Shown: positions 1 to 8,471 of the stretch, piece by piece | How positions within the stretch are numbered: position 1 is the first letter of the stretch | How the letters are laid out: every line of letters begins with the position of its first letter | NCBI GenBank assembly: GCA_001899065.1 | Contig: MKUZ01000007.1 | Location: forward strand, 73,526-137,525 | DNA length: 64,000 bases | From: Devosia sp. 66-22 | GTDB lineage: Bacteria; Pseudomonadota; Alphaproteobacteria; Rhizobiales; Devosiaceae | Direction: 5' to 3' | Notes under the pieces: model-generated | The model's database searches: none | Seen by the model: only the letters and a program-made list of their open reading frames with translations | Told to the model about the DNA's origin: nothing | Made by a program: the position numbers and the translations under genes

Positions 1-2
1 GC

Positions 3-1775
3 TCAGGCCTTCTCGGCTTCCTCCGGCCCCTTGCTGGGATCGACCGCAACGGTGGGGATGGAGAAGGTCCATTCGAGACCATCGGCGTGGACGGTGCGCT
101 TGACCTCGGCGCCCAGGGACCGGCCGACCATGGATTCGAGCACGGTGGTACCGAAGCCCCGCCGCTCGGCGGGCGGCGTGAAGGGGGTGACCGTTTCGCG
201 CCAGCGCAGGTTGAGCGCCATGCCGTCGAGCTCCCAGGTGACCGAGAGCGTGCCGGTATTGCTCCTGAGAGCGCCGTATTTGACGGCATTGGTCGACAGT
301 TCGTGGATGGCCATGCCCAGGATCTGGGCGGCCTGCATGTTAACGCGGGTCGAGGGGCCCTCGAGCGTCAGCCGGGCCGGATCGTCGGGCTTGAACGGGT
401 CGAGTTGGCCGTGAATGAGGTCCTTGAGGTCGACACCCACCGCGCCATTGGCGAGCAGCAGGTCGGTGGAGCGGGCGAGCCCGAAGATACGCTTTTCGAA
501 ATTCTGCACGAATTCGGGGACGGAATCGGCGCCGCGCGCGGTCTGCTTGGCCATGGCCGAGATGACCGTCATCTGGTTCTTGGACCGATGGGCGAGCTCG
601 CGCATGAGGAACCGCACTTCGGTTTCGGCCTGCTGGCGGCGCTTGCTGGCCTCCTCGATGGCGGAGGAAACGGTCGCGATCTCGGAGATGGGGTAGTCGC
701 GCGCCGTGACCGGCTGGCCGGCGCCCAAGCGCTTGGCTTCGGCCTCGAGGCCGCGCACGGAGCGGCCGATCTGCAGCGTTACCCAATAGACGACGAGAAC
801 GACGATAGCCGCCAGCAGGAGACCGCCGACGGCGAGCGACCAGACCGCATCCATCAGCGGCTTGCCGATGATGGCTGCCGGTGCCCAGGCGACGAGGGTC
901 CAGCCGGTGAGGAAGGATTTGCGCACCGCGGCACGGAGGTTCTCGCCGTCCGCGCGCAGATTGATCAAGCCGGGCGTGGTGTCGAGCGCCGCTATCTCGG
1001 CAAGGCGGAAGTGCGTCCCGCTCTCCCCGGCGCCCTGCGAGGCGGCGATGACGGTGCCGGCCTTGTCGATCATGGCGACGTTCCAGCCCTCGGGCAGCTT
1101 GTCGGAAAGCAGCGCCGTCTCGATCGAGATGGCGTCGCGCGATATGCCCAGCACCAAGGGCGAGAGGATGCCGGTAAAGACCGGATAGACGACGTTGAAG
1201 ACCTTGTTGCCCGAAACGCTGCCGACCACGAGGCCGGACACGACCACGTCGCGGCTGTCGAGCGCCTGCTGCGCGCTCGCGACGTCGCTGGCACGAACCG
1301 GCGTGGCGCCGAACTCGGCGCGGGTCGACATCAGCGTGTAGAACTTGGAATCGAGGGCGTAGACATAGGTGTTGGTGCCCTCGAGGGCGGTTTTGACCTG
1401 CAGGTAGAAATCCTCGAGGTCGCCCTGCTCCAGCGTCTTGGTGGTGGCAAGCACCTTGAGCGTGGAAATGTTGGCGAAGACCTCGCGGTCCACCGCCTGC
1501 ATGATCGAGCGGGCCGAGCCGGTAATCAGCGCCTCGACGACGCGCTCCTGCGCATCATTGTTGCGCTGCAGCAGCACGGCGGAAAACGCGAAGGCTGGGA
1601 CCAGTGCGACGAGGGCGAGGACGAAGAGGTAGACGGCAATCGGCCGCGGCGGCCTGTCCGGGCCGGTCCGGCCCGGGCCGGCGGCGGTATTCGCGGACGA
1701 GACGACCAAAAGCAAACTCCACACGGGACGGCATGAGGATAGCCCAGAACAGATGGCCGCCAAACGGCGTTGCAT
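3..1775 (-). CDS. HWE-family membrane sensor histidine kinase
   Basis: 590 aa. A first membrane segment (about residues 46-69) is followed by a roughly 240-residue extracytoplasmic sensor of dCache type and a second membrane segment (about 311-335). A HAMP-like linker leads to a kinase core with RELAHRSKNQ (phospho-acceptor His396), the N box HELSTNAVKYGAL (491-503) and the WRE signature (525-527) that marks HWE kinases. These kinases autophosphorylate and usually signal to stand-alone receivers or the general stress response; no response regulator is adjacent here. The ATG at 1775 is used although the first 45 residues are unusual and a later TTG start is possible. The stop is complete at the window edge. 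The stimulus is unknown. Confidence 0.85.
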   Translation of the reverse strand: MQRRLAAICSGLSSCRPVWSLLLVVSSANTAAGPGRTGPDRPPRPIAVYLFVLALVALVPAFAFSAVLLQRNNDAQERVVEALITGSARSIMQAVDREVFANISTLKVLATTKTLEQGDLEDFYLQVKTALEGTNTYVYALDSKFYTLMSTRAEFGATPVRASDVASAQQALDSRDVVVSGLVVGSVSGNKVFNVVYPVFTGILSPLVLGISRDAISIETALLSDKLPEGWNVAMIDKAGTVIAASQGAGESGTHFRLAEIAALDTTPGLINLRADGENLRAAVRKSFLTGWTLVAWAPAAIIGKPLMDAVWSLAVGGLLLAAIVVLVVYWVTLQIGRSVRGLEAEAKRLGAGQPVTARDYPISEIATVSSAIEEASKRRQQAETEVRFLMRELAHRSKNQMTVISAMAKQTARGADSVPEFVQNFEKRIFGLARSTDLLLANGAVGVDLKDLIHGQLDPFKPDDPARLTLEGPSTRVNMQAAQILGMAIHELSTNAVKYGALRSNTGTLSVTWELDGMALNLRWRETVTPFTPPAERRGFGTTVLESMVGRSLGAEVKRTVHADGLEWTFSIPTVAVDPSKGPEEAEKA

Positions 1776-1837
1776 TGGCCAGGACTGCCCCTATCTCCTA
1801 AGATGCATGAAAGGCCGGAAAGTTCCAAAGATGCGGG

Positions 1838-1843
1838 AAGGAG
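1838..1843 (+). promoter_or_regulatory. Ribosome binding site fixing a TTG start
   Basis: AAGGAG lies 7 nt before the TTG at 1851 and is the only good Shine-Dalgarno near the signal peptide of the serine hydrolase, so it supports the rare start codon. Confidence 0.65.
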
Positions 1844-1850
1844 TTAGCCG

Positions 1851-3017
1851 TTGCGTGCCATACTCGCTCTGCTCATCGCAGTGGGGGCAATGATGGCCGC
1901 CCCGGCGATGGCCCAGGACAAGGAGATCGCGGCGCTCAAGGCGGTGCTCGCCGAAGGGCCGCTCGACCAGGCGCTGTTCTCAGCAGATTTCCTCAAGGCC
2001 GTGCCGCCGTCCCAGCTCGAACCGGTGCTCACGGGCATCAAGACGACCATCGGCCCGGTCGCGGCGGTGACGCATCAGAGCGGGGCGACCTATCTGGTCG
2101 AAACGGCGACCCATGAGATGTCGAGCGACATCGTGCTCGATGCCGCGGGCAAGATTGCCGGCCTGTTCTTCCGGCCGCCGGTCGCCAGCACCGCGACGCT
2201 CGACGACATCCTCGCCGAGATGGGAGCGGTGGCGCCGCAGAGCGCCTTTCTCGTGACCGAGAACGGTGTGCCGCTACACGGCAAGGATGCCGGCATCGGG
2301 CTCGCCGTCGGTTCGGCCTTCAAGCTGGGCGTGCTCAAGGCGCTGCGCGACCAGATCGCGGCGGGCGGACATCGCTGGGACGAAGTGGCCGAGCTCACGG
2401 CGCCCGATCTGTCGCTGCCGAGCGGCATCCTCCAGAGCTGGCCGGTGGGGGCGCCGCTGACGCTCCACACGCTCGCCTCGCTGATGATCTCGATGTCGGA
2501 CAACACCGCCACCGACGTGCTGATGCGCATTGCGGGCCGCGATGCTGTGGAGGCGGCGCTGGGGATCGCCCCCGCGCTGACGACGCGCGAGTTGTTCGTG
2601 ATGAAGGTCGAACGCGACCTACTCGAGCGCTATGTGACCGGCGACCTCGGGGCGAAGCGCACGGTGCTCGAGGAGGTGGCGGCGCGTCCCCTCCCCGACG
2701 GCAGCAAGGTGATCTCGCCGCACGACCCGGGCGCGGAATGGTACATTTCGCCGACCGCGCTCTGTGCGCTGATCGAAAGTGTCGCCGACCTCGACGTGAT
2801 GCACATCAACCCCGGCGTCGCCAGCAAGACAGACTGGGCGCAGATCGCCTTCAAGGGCGGCAGCGAACCAGGTGTGCTGAACCTCACCACCGCGGTCACA
2901 GCCAGGGATGGCACGCGCTATTGCGTGGCCGCGAGCTGGAACGACAGCGCCCCGATCGACGAGGCGAAGGCGACGGGCGCCTATGCGAGCCTGCTGGCGA
3001 AGCTCGCGAAGGGGTAG
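1851..3017 (+). CDS. Secreted class A beta-lactamase-related serine hydrolase
   Basis: 388 aa starting at TTG behind AAGGAG. An N-terminal signal peptide ends near AMA-Q21, so the protein is exported. The penicillin-recognising fold motifs are in order: S155-x-x-K158 (GSAFKLG), S216-D-N218 (MSDNTATD) and K335-G-G (KGG in place of KTG). Between the signal peptide and the catalytic part is a domain of about 100 residues. Family members hydrolyse beta-lactams, esters or peptidoglycan-linked amides. The KGG variant and the extra N-terminal domain make a housekeeping hydrolase more likely than a true resistance enzyme. Its product is well separated from both neighbours and is probably transcribed alone. 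Confidence 0.8.
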   Translation: MRAILALLIAVGAMMAAPAMAQDKEIAALKAVLAEGPLDQALFSADFLKAVPPSQLEPVLTGIKTTIGPVAAVTHQSGATYLVETATHEMSSDIVLDAAGKIAGLFFRPPVASTATLDDILAEMGAVAPQSAFLVTENGVPLHGKDAGIGLAVGSAFKLGVLKALRDQIAAGGHRWDEVAELTAPDLSLPSGILQSWPVGAPLTLHTLASLMISMSDNTATDVLMRIAGRDAVEAALGIAPALTTRELFVMKVERDLLERYVTGDLGAKRTVLEEVAARPLPDGSKVISPHDPGAEWYISPTALCALIESVADLDVMHINPGVASKTDWAQIAFKGGSEPGVLNLTTAVTARDGTRYCVAASWNDSAPIDEAKATGAYASLLAKLAKG

Positions 3018-3054
3018 GAGCGAGAGTTCCTATCCGCTGGAGCGGCGCCGCCGC

Positions 3055-3348
3055 TCAGCGCCGCGGCTGGACCGTCATTTCAACGTGGATCACATCGCCG
3101 GCGGTGAGGCCGGCGGGCCGCCGCACGGCGTCCTTGAGCGGCAGCAGATAGGTGCCATCGCGCGGAAACAGCGAAGTGGTGAAGACCATGCCACCGATGG
3201 TGGCTTCGACCGGAATGACGCCCCAGCCATAGCTCAAGCGTTTCGCGGCTCTGCGGATTTCCTCGGCAGCGGCTGCGGGGAGCGGGGCATAGAAGAAGGG
3301 GGCGGGGCCGCGCCAGTGGATCACCTGAGCATCGAAGGTGAACTCCAT
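3055..3348 (-). CDS. DUF1905 family protein
   Basis: 97 aa, a complete single DUF1905 domain: an N-terminal beta strand with W12, the A-A-E-E helix, then the FTTSLFPRDGTYLLPL core and the closing GDVIHVEM strand. The biochemical role of DUF1905 is not established. The start codon lies 3 bp after the truB stop, so it is almost certainly translated from the rbfA-truB transcript. In relatives this position is usually occupied by rpsO; its absence here may reflect a rearrangement. Confidence 0.8.
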   Translation of the reverse strand: MEFTFDAQVIHWRGPAPFFYAPLPAAAAEEIRRAAKRLSYGWGVIPVEATIGGMVFTTSLFPRDGTYLLPLKDAVRRPAGLTAGDVIHVEMTVQPRR

Positions 3349-3351
3349 GGC

Positions 3352-4245
3352 TCAGCCCTTGAGCACGCGGCTCGGATGGAAGTGGCCGGCCCGCACGCTG
3401 CCGATGGCAACAACGCTGCCATTGAAGCTCGCCCACACCTCAGGCAGCGCGATAGGGGCCGACGCACCGCGCAGCAGCACGACGCCGCCATTGCGAATGA
3501 GCGCGGCATCGTCCGACGACACGCACAGCTCGGGCAGGTGCCGCATTGCGACAGAGGCGGGCCGCAGCAGCACGTCGCGGTCGGGCGCCGCCTCGATCGT
3601 CTCGAGGGTGAGCGCGTCGGCCTCGGTGAAGCCGGCGACGGCGGTGCGCCGCAACATGGTGACGTGGCCGCGGGTATCGAGAGCTTCGGCAAGATCGCGG
3701 GCGAGCGAGCGCACATAGGTGCCCTTCTCGCACGCCATATCGAAGCGCGAGCGGTCGGTGCCGTGCGACACCAGCGTCAGTTCGTCGATGGTGACGGGGC
3801 GCGGCGCGAGCTCGACCGCCTCGCCGGCGCGTGCCAGATCGTAGGCGCGCTCGCCATTGACCTTGATGGCGGAGAAGGCGGGCGGGCGCTGCATGATGGT
3901 GCCGGTGAAGCCGGCAAGCGCCGCGCGAACGTCCTGTTCGCGGGGGCGAACATCGGAGGTCTGGACCACCTCGCCCTCGGCATCGTCGGTGCTGGTTTGA
4001 GAACCCCATTCCAGATCGAAGCTGTAGCGCTTGCCGCCGCCCTGGACGAAGGGCACGGTCTTTGTTGCCTCGCCCAGCGCGATGGGGAGCAGGCCCGTTG
4101 CCAGCGGATCGAGCGTGCCGGCATGGCCGGCCTTCTCGGCGTTGTAAAGCCAGCGCAGCTTAGCGACGGCCTGGGTCGACGACATGCCGTAGGGCTTGTC
4201 GAGGATGATCCAGCCGGAGATGGGGCGCTTCGGGGTTTTGACCAT
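3352..4245 (-). CDS. truB: tRNA pseudouridine(55) synthase TruB
   Basis: 297 aa. Converts U55 in the T-loop of tRNAs to pseudouridine. The family signature HAGTLDPLATGLLP contains the catalytic aspartate D46, and the N-terminal GWIILDKPYGMSSTQAV segment is typical. The ATG at 4245 is chosen over a longer frame beginning with TTG at 4293, because that extension would be translated from an intergenic repeat. It follows rbfA by 83 bp on the same strand, as in the classical nusA-infB-rbfA-truB order, although here infB is separated from rbfA by three genes. Confidence 0.93.
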   Translation of the reverse strand: MVKTPKRPISGWIILDKPYGMSSTQAVAKLRWLYNAEKAGHAGTLDPLATGLLPIALGEATKTVPFVQGGGKRYSFDLEWGSQTSTDDAEGEVVQTSDVRPREQDVRAALAGFTGTIMQRPPAFSAIKVNGERAYDLARAGEAVELAPRPVTIDELTLVSHGTDRSRFDMACEKGTYVRSLARDLAEALDTRGHVTMLRRTAVAGFTEADALTLETIEAAPDRDVLLRPASVAMRHLPELCVSSDDAALIRNGGVVLLRGASAPIALPEVWASFNGSVVAIGSVRAGHFHPSRVLKG

Positions 4246-4265
4246 GGGGTCCGTCTGTTCGCAGA

Positions 4266-4294
4266 TGCCATCCCGGCGCAGGCAGGGACCCAAT
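4266..4294. repeat. Copy of a widespread ATCCCGGCG...GGGACCCA intergenic repeat
   Basis: The segment resembles the common proteobacterial palindromic repeat of the form ATCCCGGCGAAGGCCGGGACCCA, with two substitutions in the centre. Its translations (VPACAGM, PCLRRDG) are the familiar false peptides of this element. It sits in the rbfA-truB gap and explains the spurious N-terminal extension of truB. Confidence 0.6.
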
Positions 4295-4328
4295 TGGAGG
4301 CTTGCGCCATGGACGAGATATGTTGGCG

Positions 4329-4757
4329 CTAGTCGCCGTTCTTGTCTTCGTCGTCGTCCGAATGCAGGTCGCGCTGCACGCGTTCCGAGCGGAGGAGGGC
4401 GTCGATCTTGCCGAACTCCTCGAACGTCTCGTCGACAAAGAAGCGGACTTCCGGCGCGAATTTGAGATCGAGCTCGGGGGCGATGCGGCCGCGGATGAAG
4501 CGCTGGTGACGGTTGAGGGCCGCGACGATCTCGGCGGCCTGCTCGCCGCCGAGCGGCATGACATAGGCCGAGGCCAGCTTGAGGTCGGGCGACATGCGCA
4601 CCTCGGGCACGGTGATGACCTTGCCCACGAGCAGATCGTCCTCGATCTCGCCGCGGGCGAACAGGCCGGCCAGCGCATGGCGCACCAGCTCGCCCACGCG
4701 CAGCATGCGCTGGCTGGGGCCGGAGGGACGGTGGCGGTCGTGCTTGTCGTTTCTCAT
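4329..4757 (-). CDS. rbfA: Ribosome-binding factor A
   Basis: 142 aa. Binds the 30S subunit during late 16S rRNA 5' end maturation and cold adaptation. The protein begins with a charged tail, then [17 protein letters not shown] and the single KH-like fold with [19 protein letters not shown]-type strands, ending in an acidic tail (DDDEDKNGD). Length is normal. It is the first gene of the rbfA-truB-DUF1905 unit; the next gene upstream (the MDR reductase) is divergent, so a promoter must lie in the 77-bp gap at 4758-4834. Confidence 0.93.
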   Translation of the reverse strand: MRNDKHDRHRPSGPSQRMLRVGELVRHALAGLFARGEIEDDLLVGKVITVPEVRMSPDLKLASAYVMPLGGEQAAEIVAALNRHQRFIRGRIAPELDLKFAPEVRFFVDETFEEFGKIDALLRSERVQRDLHSDDDEDKNGD

Positions 4758-4834
4758 TTCGCGGAATTAGGCCCCTCGAGCGCCAGCGTCAACCGGCGTA
4801 GCGCGCCGACCGGTCGCGGCGTAAAGTGCACGGC

Positions 4835-5818
4835 ATGCGCGCAGTGGTCATCGAGCAATACGGCGACCCCAAGGCCGTGCTTTCGGTGCGGGACATCCCG
4901 ACGCCGGAACCGCGGGGCGGTGAAGTGCTCATCAAGATGGCCGCCAGTCCGATCAATCCCTCCGATGTGGTGTTCGTCGAGGGCAATTACGGCTACCGCA
5001 AGACACTGCCGGCCATTCCCGGTTCGGAAGGTGTCGGCACGGTCGTGGCCGCCAATGCGGGCGTCTACGGGCGCTGGCTGGTAGGGAAGCGCGTGTCGTG
5101 CGCCGCGCCAGACAATGGCGGCGGGACCTGGGCCGAGTACATGACGTGCAGCGCCATGGCGTGCGCGCCGCTGTGGGCGAGCACGAGCCTCGAGTTCGGC
5201 GCCATGCTGCTGGCCAACCCGGTAACGGCGGTGAGCCTTGTGGCGATGGCGCAACGGCACAGCCGCGGCGGCTTCATCCAGACGGCGGCCGGCAGCGCGC
5301 TCGGCCGGATGACCGCGCGATGGGCGCGGCATCGAGGCGTTCCCGCCATCCATGTGGCCCGCAGCGAGGCGGCGGCGGCTATGCTTCGCGCGGCCGGCGA
5401 GGACTATGTGCTGGTGTCGTCGGCGCCCGATTTCGACGACCAGCTTGCCGCGCTGGCACGGGGACTGAACGCGACGATCGCCTTCGACGCCGTCGGTGGT
5501 GCGATGACGAGGCGGCTGGCGACGGCCCTGCCCAGGAGCGGCCGCGTGGTGGTGCTCGGCGGGCTCAGCGGCGAGGCGGCGCAGCTCGATGTGCGGGACG
5601 CGGTGTTCGAGGCCAAATCGATCGAAGGCTTCTGGCTGCCGTTCGAGATCCGGCGGATCGGGACGCTTGGCCTGCTGCGCCGCGTTGCCACGGTGCAGCG
5701 CATGGGCGAGGCGATGTTCGGAGCGCCCGTGCTGGCGCGGCTGCCCTATGAGCGGATCGGCGAGGCGATCGCGCTCCAGCCACGCGGGACCGAGGGCAAG
5801 GTTCTGCTGGTTCCCTAG
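4835..5818 (+). CDS. MDR-family quinone oxidoreductase-like zinc-independent dehydrogenase
   Basis: 327 aa from the ATG at 4835 (an upstream GTG at 4826 is possible). GroES-like N-terminal half with the MRAVVIEQYG start and GGEVLIKMAASPINPSDV, then a Rossmann half with AAGSALGRM and FDAVGGAMTRRL. Catalytic and structural zinc cysteines are absent, so it fits the NADPH:quinone reductase/enoyl reductase branch of medium-chain reductases. The substrate is unknown. It is the only plus-strand gene inside the interrupted infB-rbfA interval, and its stop overlaps the opposite-strand stop of the next gene in a shared CTAG. Confidence 0.8.
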   Translation: MRAVVIEQYGDPKAVLSVRDIPTPEPRGGEVLIKMAASPINPSDVVFVEGNYGYRKTLPAIPGSEGVGTVVAANAGVYGRWLVGKRVSCAAPDNGGGTWAEYMTCSAMACAPLWASTSLEFGAMLLANPVTAVSLVAMAQRHSRGGFIQTAAGSALGRMTARWARHRGVPAIHVARSEAAAAMLRAAGEDYVLVSSAPDFDDQLAALARGLNATIAFDAVGGAMTRRLATALPRSGRVVVLGGLSGEAAQLDVRDAVFEAKSIEGFWLPFEIRRIGTLGLLRRVATVQRMGEAMFGAPVLARLPYERIGEAIALQPRGTEGKVLLVP

Positions 5819-6351
5819 CCGGCGGAAATGGCGGCGGGCCGCGGGGCGGGGCGGCCGGCGATGCGGGCGGCGAGGGCTTCGGCGACGCCCTCTTCGGGGA
5901 AAGCGTTGCGCGGCAGCATGAGCACGCCGTCGTCGCTGACGAGGAACAGATGGGTGCGCGTGAGGATGCTCTCCCTGATGTCGACCAGCCGGAGCTCGCG
6001 CGGCATGCCGGCCCCCACGATCTCCAGCCGGTCGCGATGCTCGGTGAGGGTGATTTCCTGCGGGCGGCGGATGCGGCGGCCGGCGCGCCACCATTGGCGG
6101 AACGACATCGCCAGCAATACCAGCACGTAGCCGATGGCAATGACGATGGAGGTGAGGATGGAGAAGCTCCAGCCGAAGCGCATGCCGGCCCAGTCGGACG
6201 GGATGAGCCAGGCGGCGGACCCGCAGAGGCCGAGCCAGAGCACCAGGGCCATGGTGCCAAGCGGCGTGAGCCGCGACGACGCCTGCTCGAACGCCAGCGC
6301 ATCGGCGCGGGTGAGGAGGAAAGTCGTGGTGCGGAGCGGTTCGTCGGGCAT
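5815..6351 (-). CDS. YcxB-like membrane protein
   Basis: 178 aa with two membrane segments (about residues 32-50 and 63-83) followed by a C-terminal cytosolic domain of strands and short helices (ITLTEHRDRLEIV...RESILTRTHLFLVSDDGVLMLPRNAF) as in YcxB-family proteins. These have no assigned reaction. It lies 42 bp downstream of the ABC exporter gene on the same strand and is probably co-transcribed. It overlaps the MDR gene tail to tail by 4 bp. Confidence 0.65.
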   Translation of the reverse strand: MPDEPLRTTTFLLTRADALAFEQASSRLTPLGTMALVLWLGLCGSAAWLIPSDWAGMRFGWSFSILTSIVIAIGYVLVLLAMSFRQWWRAGRRIRRPQEITLTEHRDRLEIVGAGMPRELRLVDIRESILTRTHLFLVSDDGVLMLPRNAFPEEGVAEALAARIAGRPAPRPAAISAG

Positions 6352-6393
6352 TGGGCGGATGATAGCACCGACGGCGGTGGTTGTGGCCTCCCC

Positions 6394-8247
6394 CTAGCGG
6401 TACCCGGCCGCCTGCAGCTCGAACAGCTCGGCGTAGTGACCGCGAAGCGCCATCAGCTCTTCGTGCGTGCCCGCTTCGAGCACCTTGCCCTCGTCGAGCA
6501 CGACGATGCGGTCGGCCATGCGGACGGTCGAGAAGCGGTGCGAGATGAGAAGCGCGGTGGCAGCCTCGCTGAGCGACTTGAAGCGGGCGAAGACTTCCGC
6601 CTCGGCGCGCGCGTCGAGGGCGGCGGTCGGCTCGTCGAGGATGATGATCGAGGCTTCGCGCATGTAAGCGCGGGCGATGGCCAGCTTCTGCCACTCGCCA
6701 CCGGACAGGTCCTGGCCGCCGATGAACTGCTTGCCCAGCTGCTGGTCGTAGCCGCCGGGGAGCTTGTCGATAACCTCGTTGGCGAGGCTCTGTTCGGCCG
6801 AGCGGGTGATGCGCGGCAGATCCGCCGCCGCCTCGATGCGGCCGACGCCGATATTGTCGCGCGCGGTGAACGAGTAGCGCAGGAAGTCCTGGAAGATGAC
6901 GCCGATATTGCGCCGCAGATCGTCGGACGAGAACTCGCGGATGTCGGTGCCGTCGATGGTGATCGACCCCTCTTCGGCTTCGTAGAGCCGGGTCATCAGC
7001 TTGACGATGGTGGTCTTGCCCGCGCCGTTCTCGCCCACCAGCGCGACGGTTTCGCCGGCATTGATGGTGAGGTTGAAATTGCGGATCACGAAGCGCTCGG
7101 AGCCCGGATAGCGAAAGCCGACATTGTCGAACACGATCCCCCGCCTGAGCGGCGCGGGGAAGGGTTTCGGCCGCGCCGGGTCGGTGATGGTCGGCTTGAT
7201 GTCGAAGAAGGAATAGAGATCGTCGAGATAGAGCGCCTGGCCGGCGATCTGGGTGAAGCCGATCAGGATCTGCTGGAAATAGCCGTTGAGCTGGCCGAAC
7301 GAGCCGGACAGAAACACGAGGTCGCCGATGGTGAACTCGCCATTGAGGGTGCGCCAGACGACATAGGCGAAGGCGCCGTAATAGGCGATGGTCGAGAGCG
7401 TTCCCAGCAGCGCGCCCCAGGCGGAGCGCTGGATGGTGAGCCTGCGGTTCTCGACATAGATCTTGTCGGCGAGGTCCTTGAACTTGCCCACCAGATAGGT
7501 GCCGAGACCGAAGAGCTTGACCTCCTTGGCGCTGTCGGCGCTGGCGCCGATCTGGCGCAGATACTCCATCTGCCGGCGCTCGGGCGAACGCTCATGGCTC
7601 AGCCAATAGGCGAGCCGGTTGAACCGGAACTCGCCATAGACGGCAGGCAGGATGGCGACGGCCATCAGCAGGATGAGCAGCGGCGCATAGAGCAGCAGGC
7701 CGATGGCGAGAGCGACGGCGGTGATCACCATCTGCACCTGGCCGAACACCTGGCTGAGGACGGTCGAGCGGCTGGCCGCCTGGCGCCGGGCGCGCTCGAG
7801 CTTGTCCTGGTACGACGCCTCCTCGAAGTGCATCAGATCGAGTTCGGCGGCGTGCCGCATCAAATCGACGCTGATCCGGTTGGAATGGAGTTCGCCCTGC
7901 AGCGCATCGAGCACCTGGATGCCGCGCTGCAGGAGGTCGCGGCCGAACACCAGCGCGAACTCGCCCACCAGCAGCATGCCGAGATAGTTGAGCCGCCCGG
8001 ACTCGATCCAGCCGGCGCCGAGCGGGCCGAGACCGGTCTGGCGCACCACTTCGTCGATGATGAATTTGGTGAACAGCAGTGCCAGCGGCGGCTGCACGGC
8101 CACGACCAGCCGCATCACGATCGTGCCCAGCATGAGGTAGGGGCTGGTCCGCCACATCTCCCAGAACAGCCGCACGAGATGACGCAGCGTCTTCAAACGC
8201 TGGCCCTTCTGGAACGGCAGGACTTCGGGGATCTTGGCGGGGCGCAT
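6394..8247 (-). CDS. ABC exporter, fused membrane and ATPase domains
   Basis: 617 aa half-transporter that should work as a dimer. Six membrane helices occupy roughly residues 30-310. The nucleotide-binding domain shows Walker A GENGAGKT (from 405), signature LSGGEWQ (from 514), Walker B IIILDEPTAALD (from 533) and the H-loop histidine in ISHRF (about 569). The ATG at 8247 is used; the frame is open 105 codons further but would overlap infB and run through its terminator. No good ribosome binding site is seen. The cargo (lipid, peptide or drug) cannot be told from sequence. It is one of three genes inserted between infB and rbfA. Confidence 0.82.
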   Translation of the reverse strand: MRPAKIPEVLPFQKGQRLKTLRHLVRLFWEMWRTSPYLMLGTIVMRLVVAVQPPLALLFTKFIIDEVVRQTGLGPLGAGWIESGRLNYLGMLLVGEFALVFGRDLLQRGIQVLDALQGELHSNRISVDLMRHAAELDLMHFEEASYQDKLERARRQAASRSTVLSQVFGQVQMVITAVALAIGLLLYAPLLILLMAVAILPAVYGEFRFNRLAYWLSHERSPERRQMEYLRQIGASADSAKEVKLFGLGTYLVGKFKDLADKIYVENRRLTIQRSAWGALLGTLSTIAYYGAFAYVVWRTLNGEFTIGDLVFLSGSFGQLNGYFQQILIGFTQIAGQALYLDDLYSFFDIKPTITDPARPKPFPAPLRRGIVFDNVGFRYPGSERFVIRNFNLTINAGETVALVGENGAGKTTIVKLMTRLYEAEEGSITIDGTDIREFSSDDLRRNIGVIFQDFLRYSFTARDNIGVGRIEAAADLPRITRSAEQSLANEVIDKLPGGYDQQLGKQFIGGQDLSGGEWQKLAIARAYMREASIIILDEPTAALDARAEAEVFARFKSLSEAATALLISHRFSTVRMADRIVVLDEGKVLEAGTHEELMALRGHYAELFELQAAGYR

Positions 8248-8307
8248 GAGGGCGAGGCTGGACGGGGCGTAGGCCAGAAGCTGGCAGTGGGATGAAAGAT
8301 GACGAAG

Positions 8308-8333
8308 AAAAAACGCCCGGACGGGTGCCGAGC
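8308..8333 (-). terminator. Intrinsic terminator after infB
   Basis: Read on the minus strand, GCTCGG and CCGGGC (one G-U pair) close a 7-nt loop and are followed by GTTTTTTC. It lies 139 bp after the infB stop and about 60 bp before the ABC exporter start, so it should end the rimP-nusA-infB transcript. Confidence 0.65.
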
Positions 8334-8425
8334 GACAGACTCTAGTCCGATAGATGGGAAGAGGGAACGGGGTTGTCCACCGTCCGGACATCACAACAAC
8401 GACGAGCCAACCGCCGGAAACGACG

Positions 8426-8448
8426 ATGGCCGGGAGCGACCCGGCCAT
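8426..8448 (-). terminator. Perfect 9-bp hairpin just after infB
   Basis: ATGGCCGGG and CCCGGCCAT flank a 5-nt AGCGA loop, beginning 24 bp after the infB stop. There is no clear T-run, so it may act as a 3'-end stabilising hairpin ahead of the stronger terminator at 8308-8333. Confidence 0.45.
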
Positions 8449-8471
8449 CTGGCTTATGCGATCCTGCAGAC

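Noticed and set aside
3040-3056. GAGCGGC/GCCGCTC hairpin between the serine hydrolase and DUF1905 genes
   Set aside because: Loop of 3 nt, no T-run on either strand, and it overlaps the DUF1905 stop; not a convincing terminator.
4754-6694. 646-codon minus-strand frame crossing the MDR and YcxB-like genes
   Set aside because: His/Arg/Pro-rich shadow; overlaps two better supported genes and the end of the ABC exporter gene.
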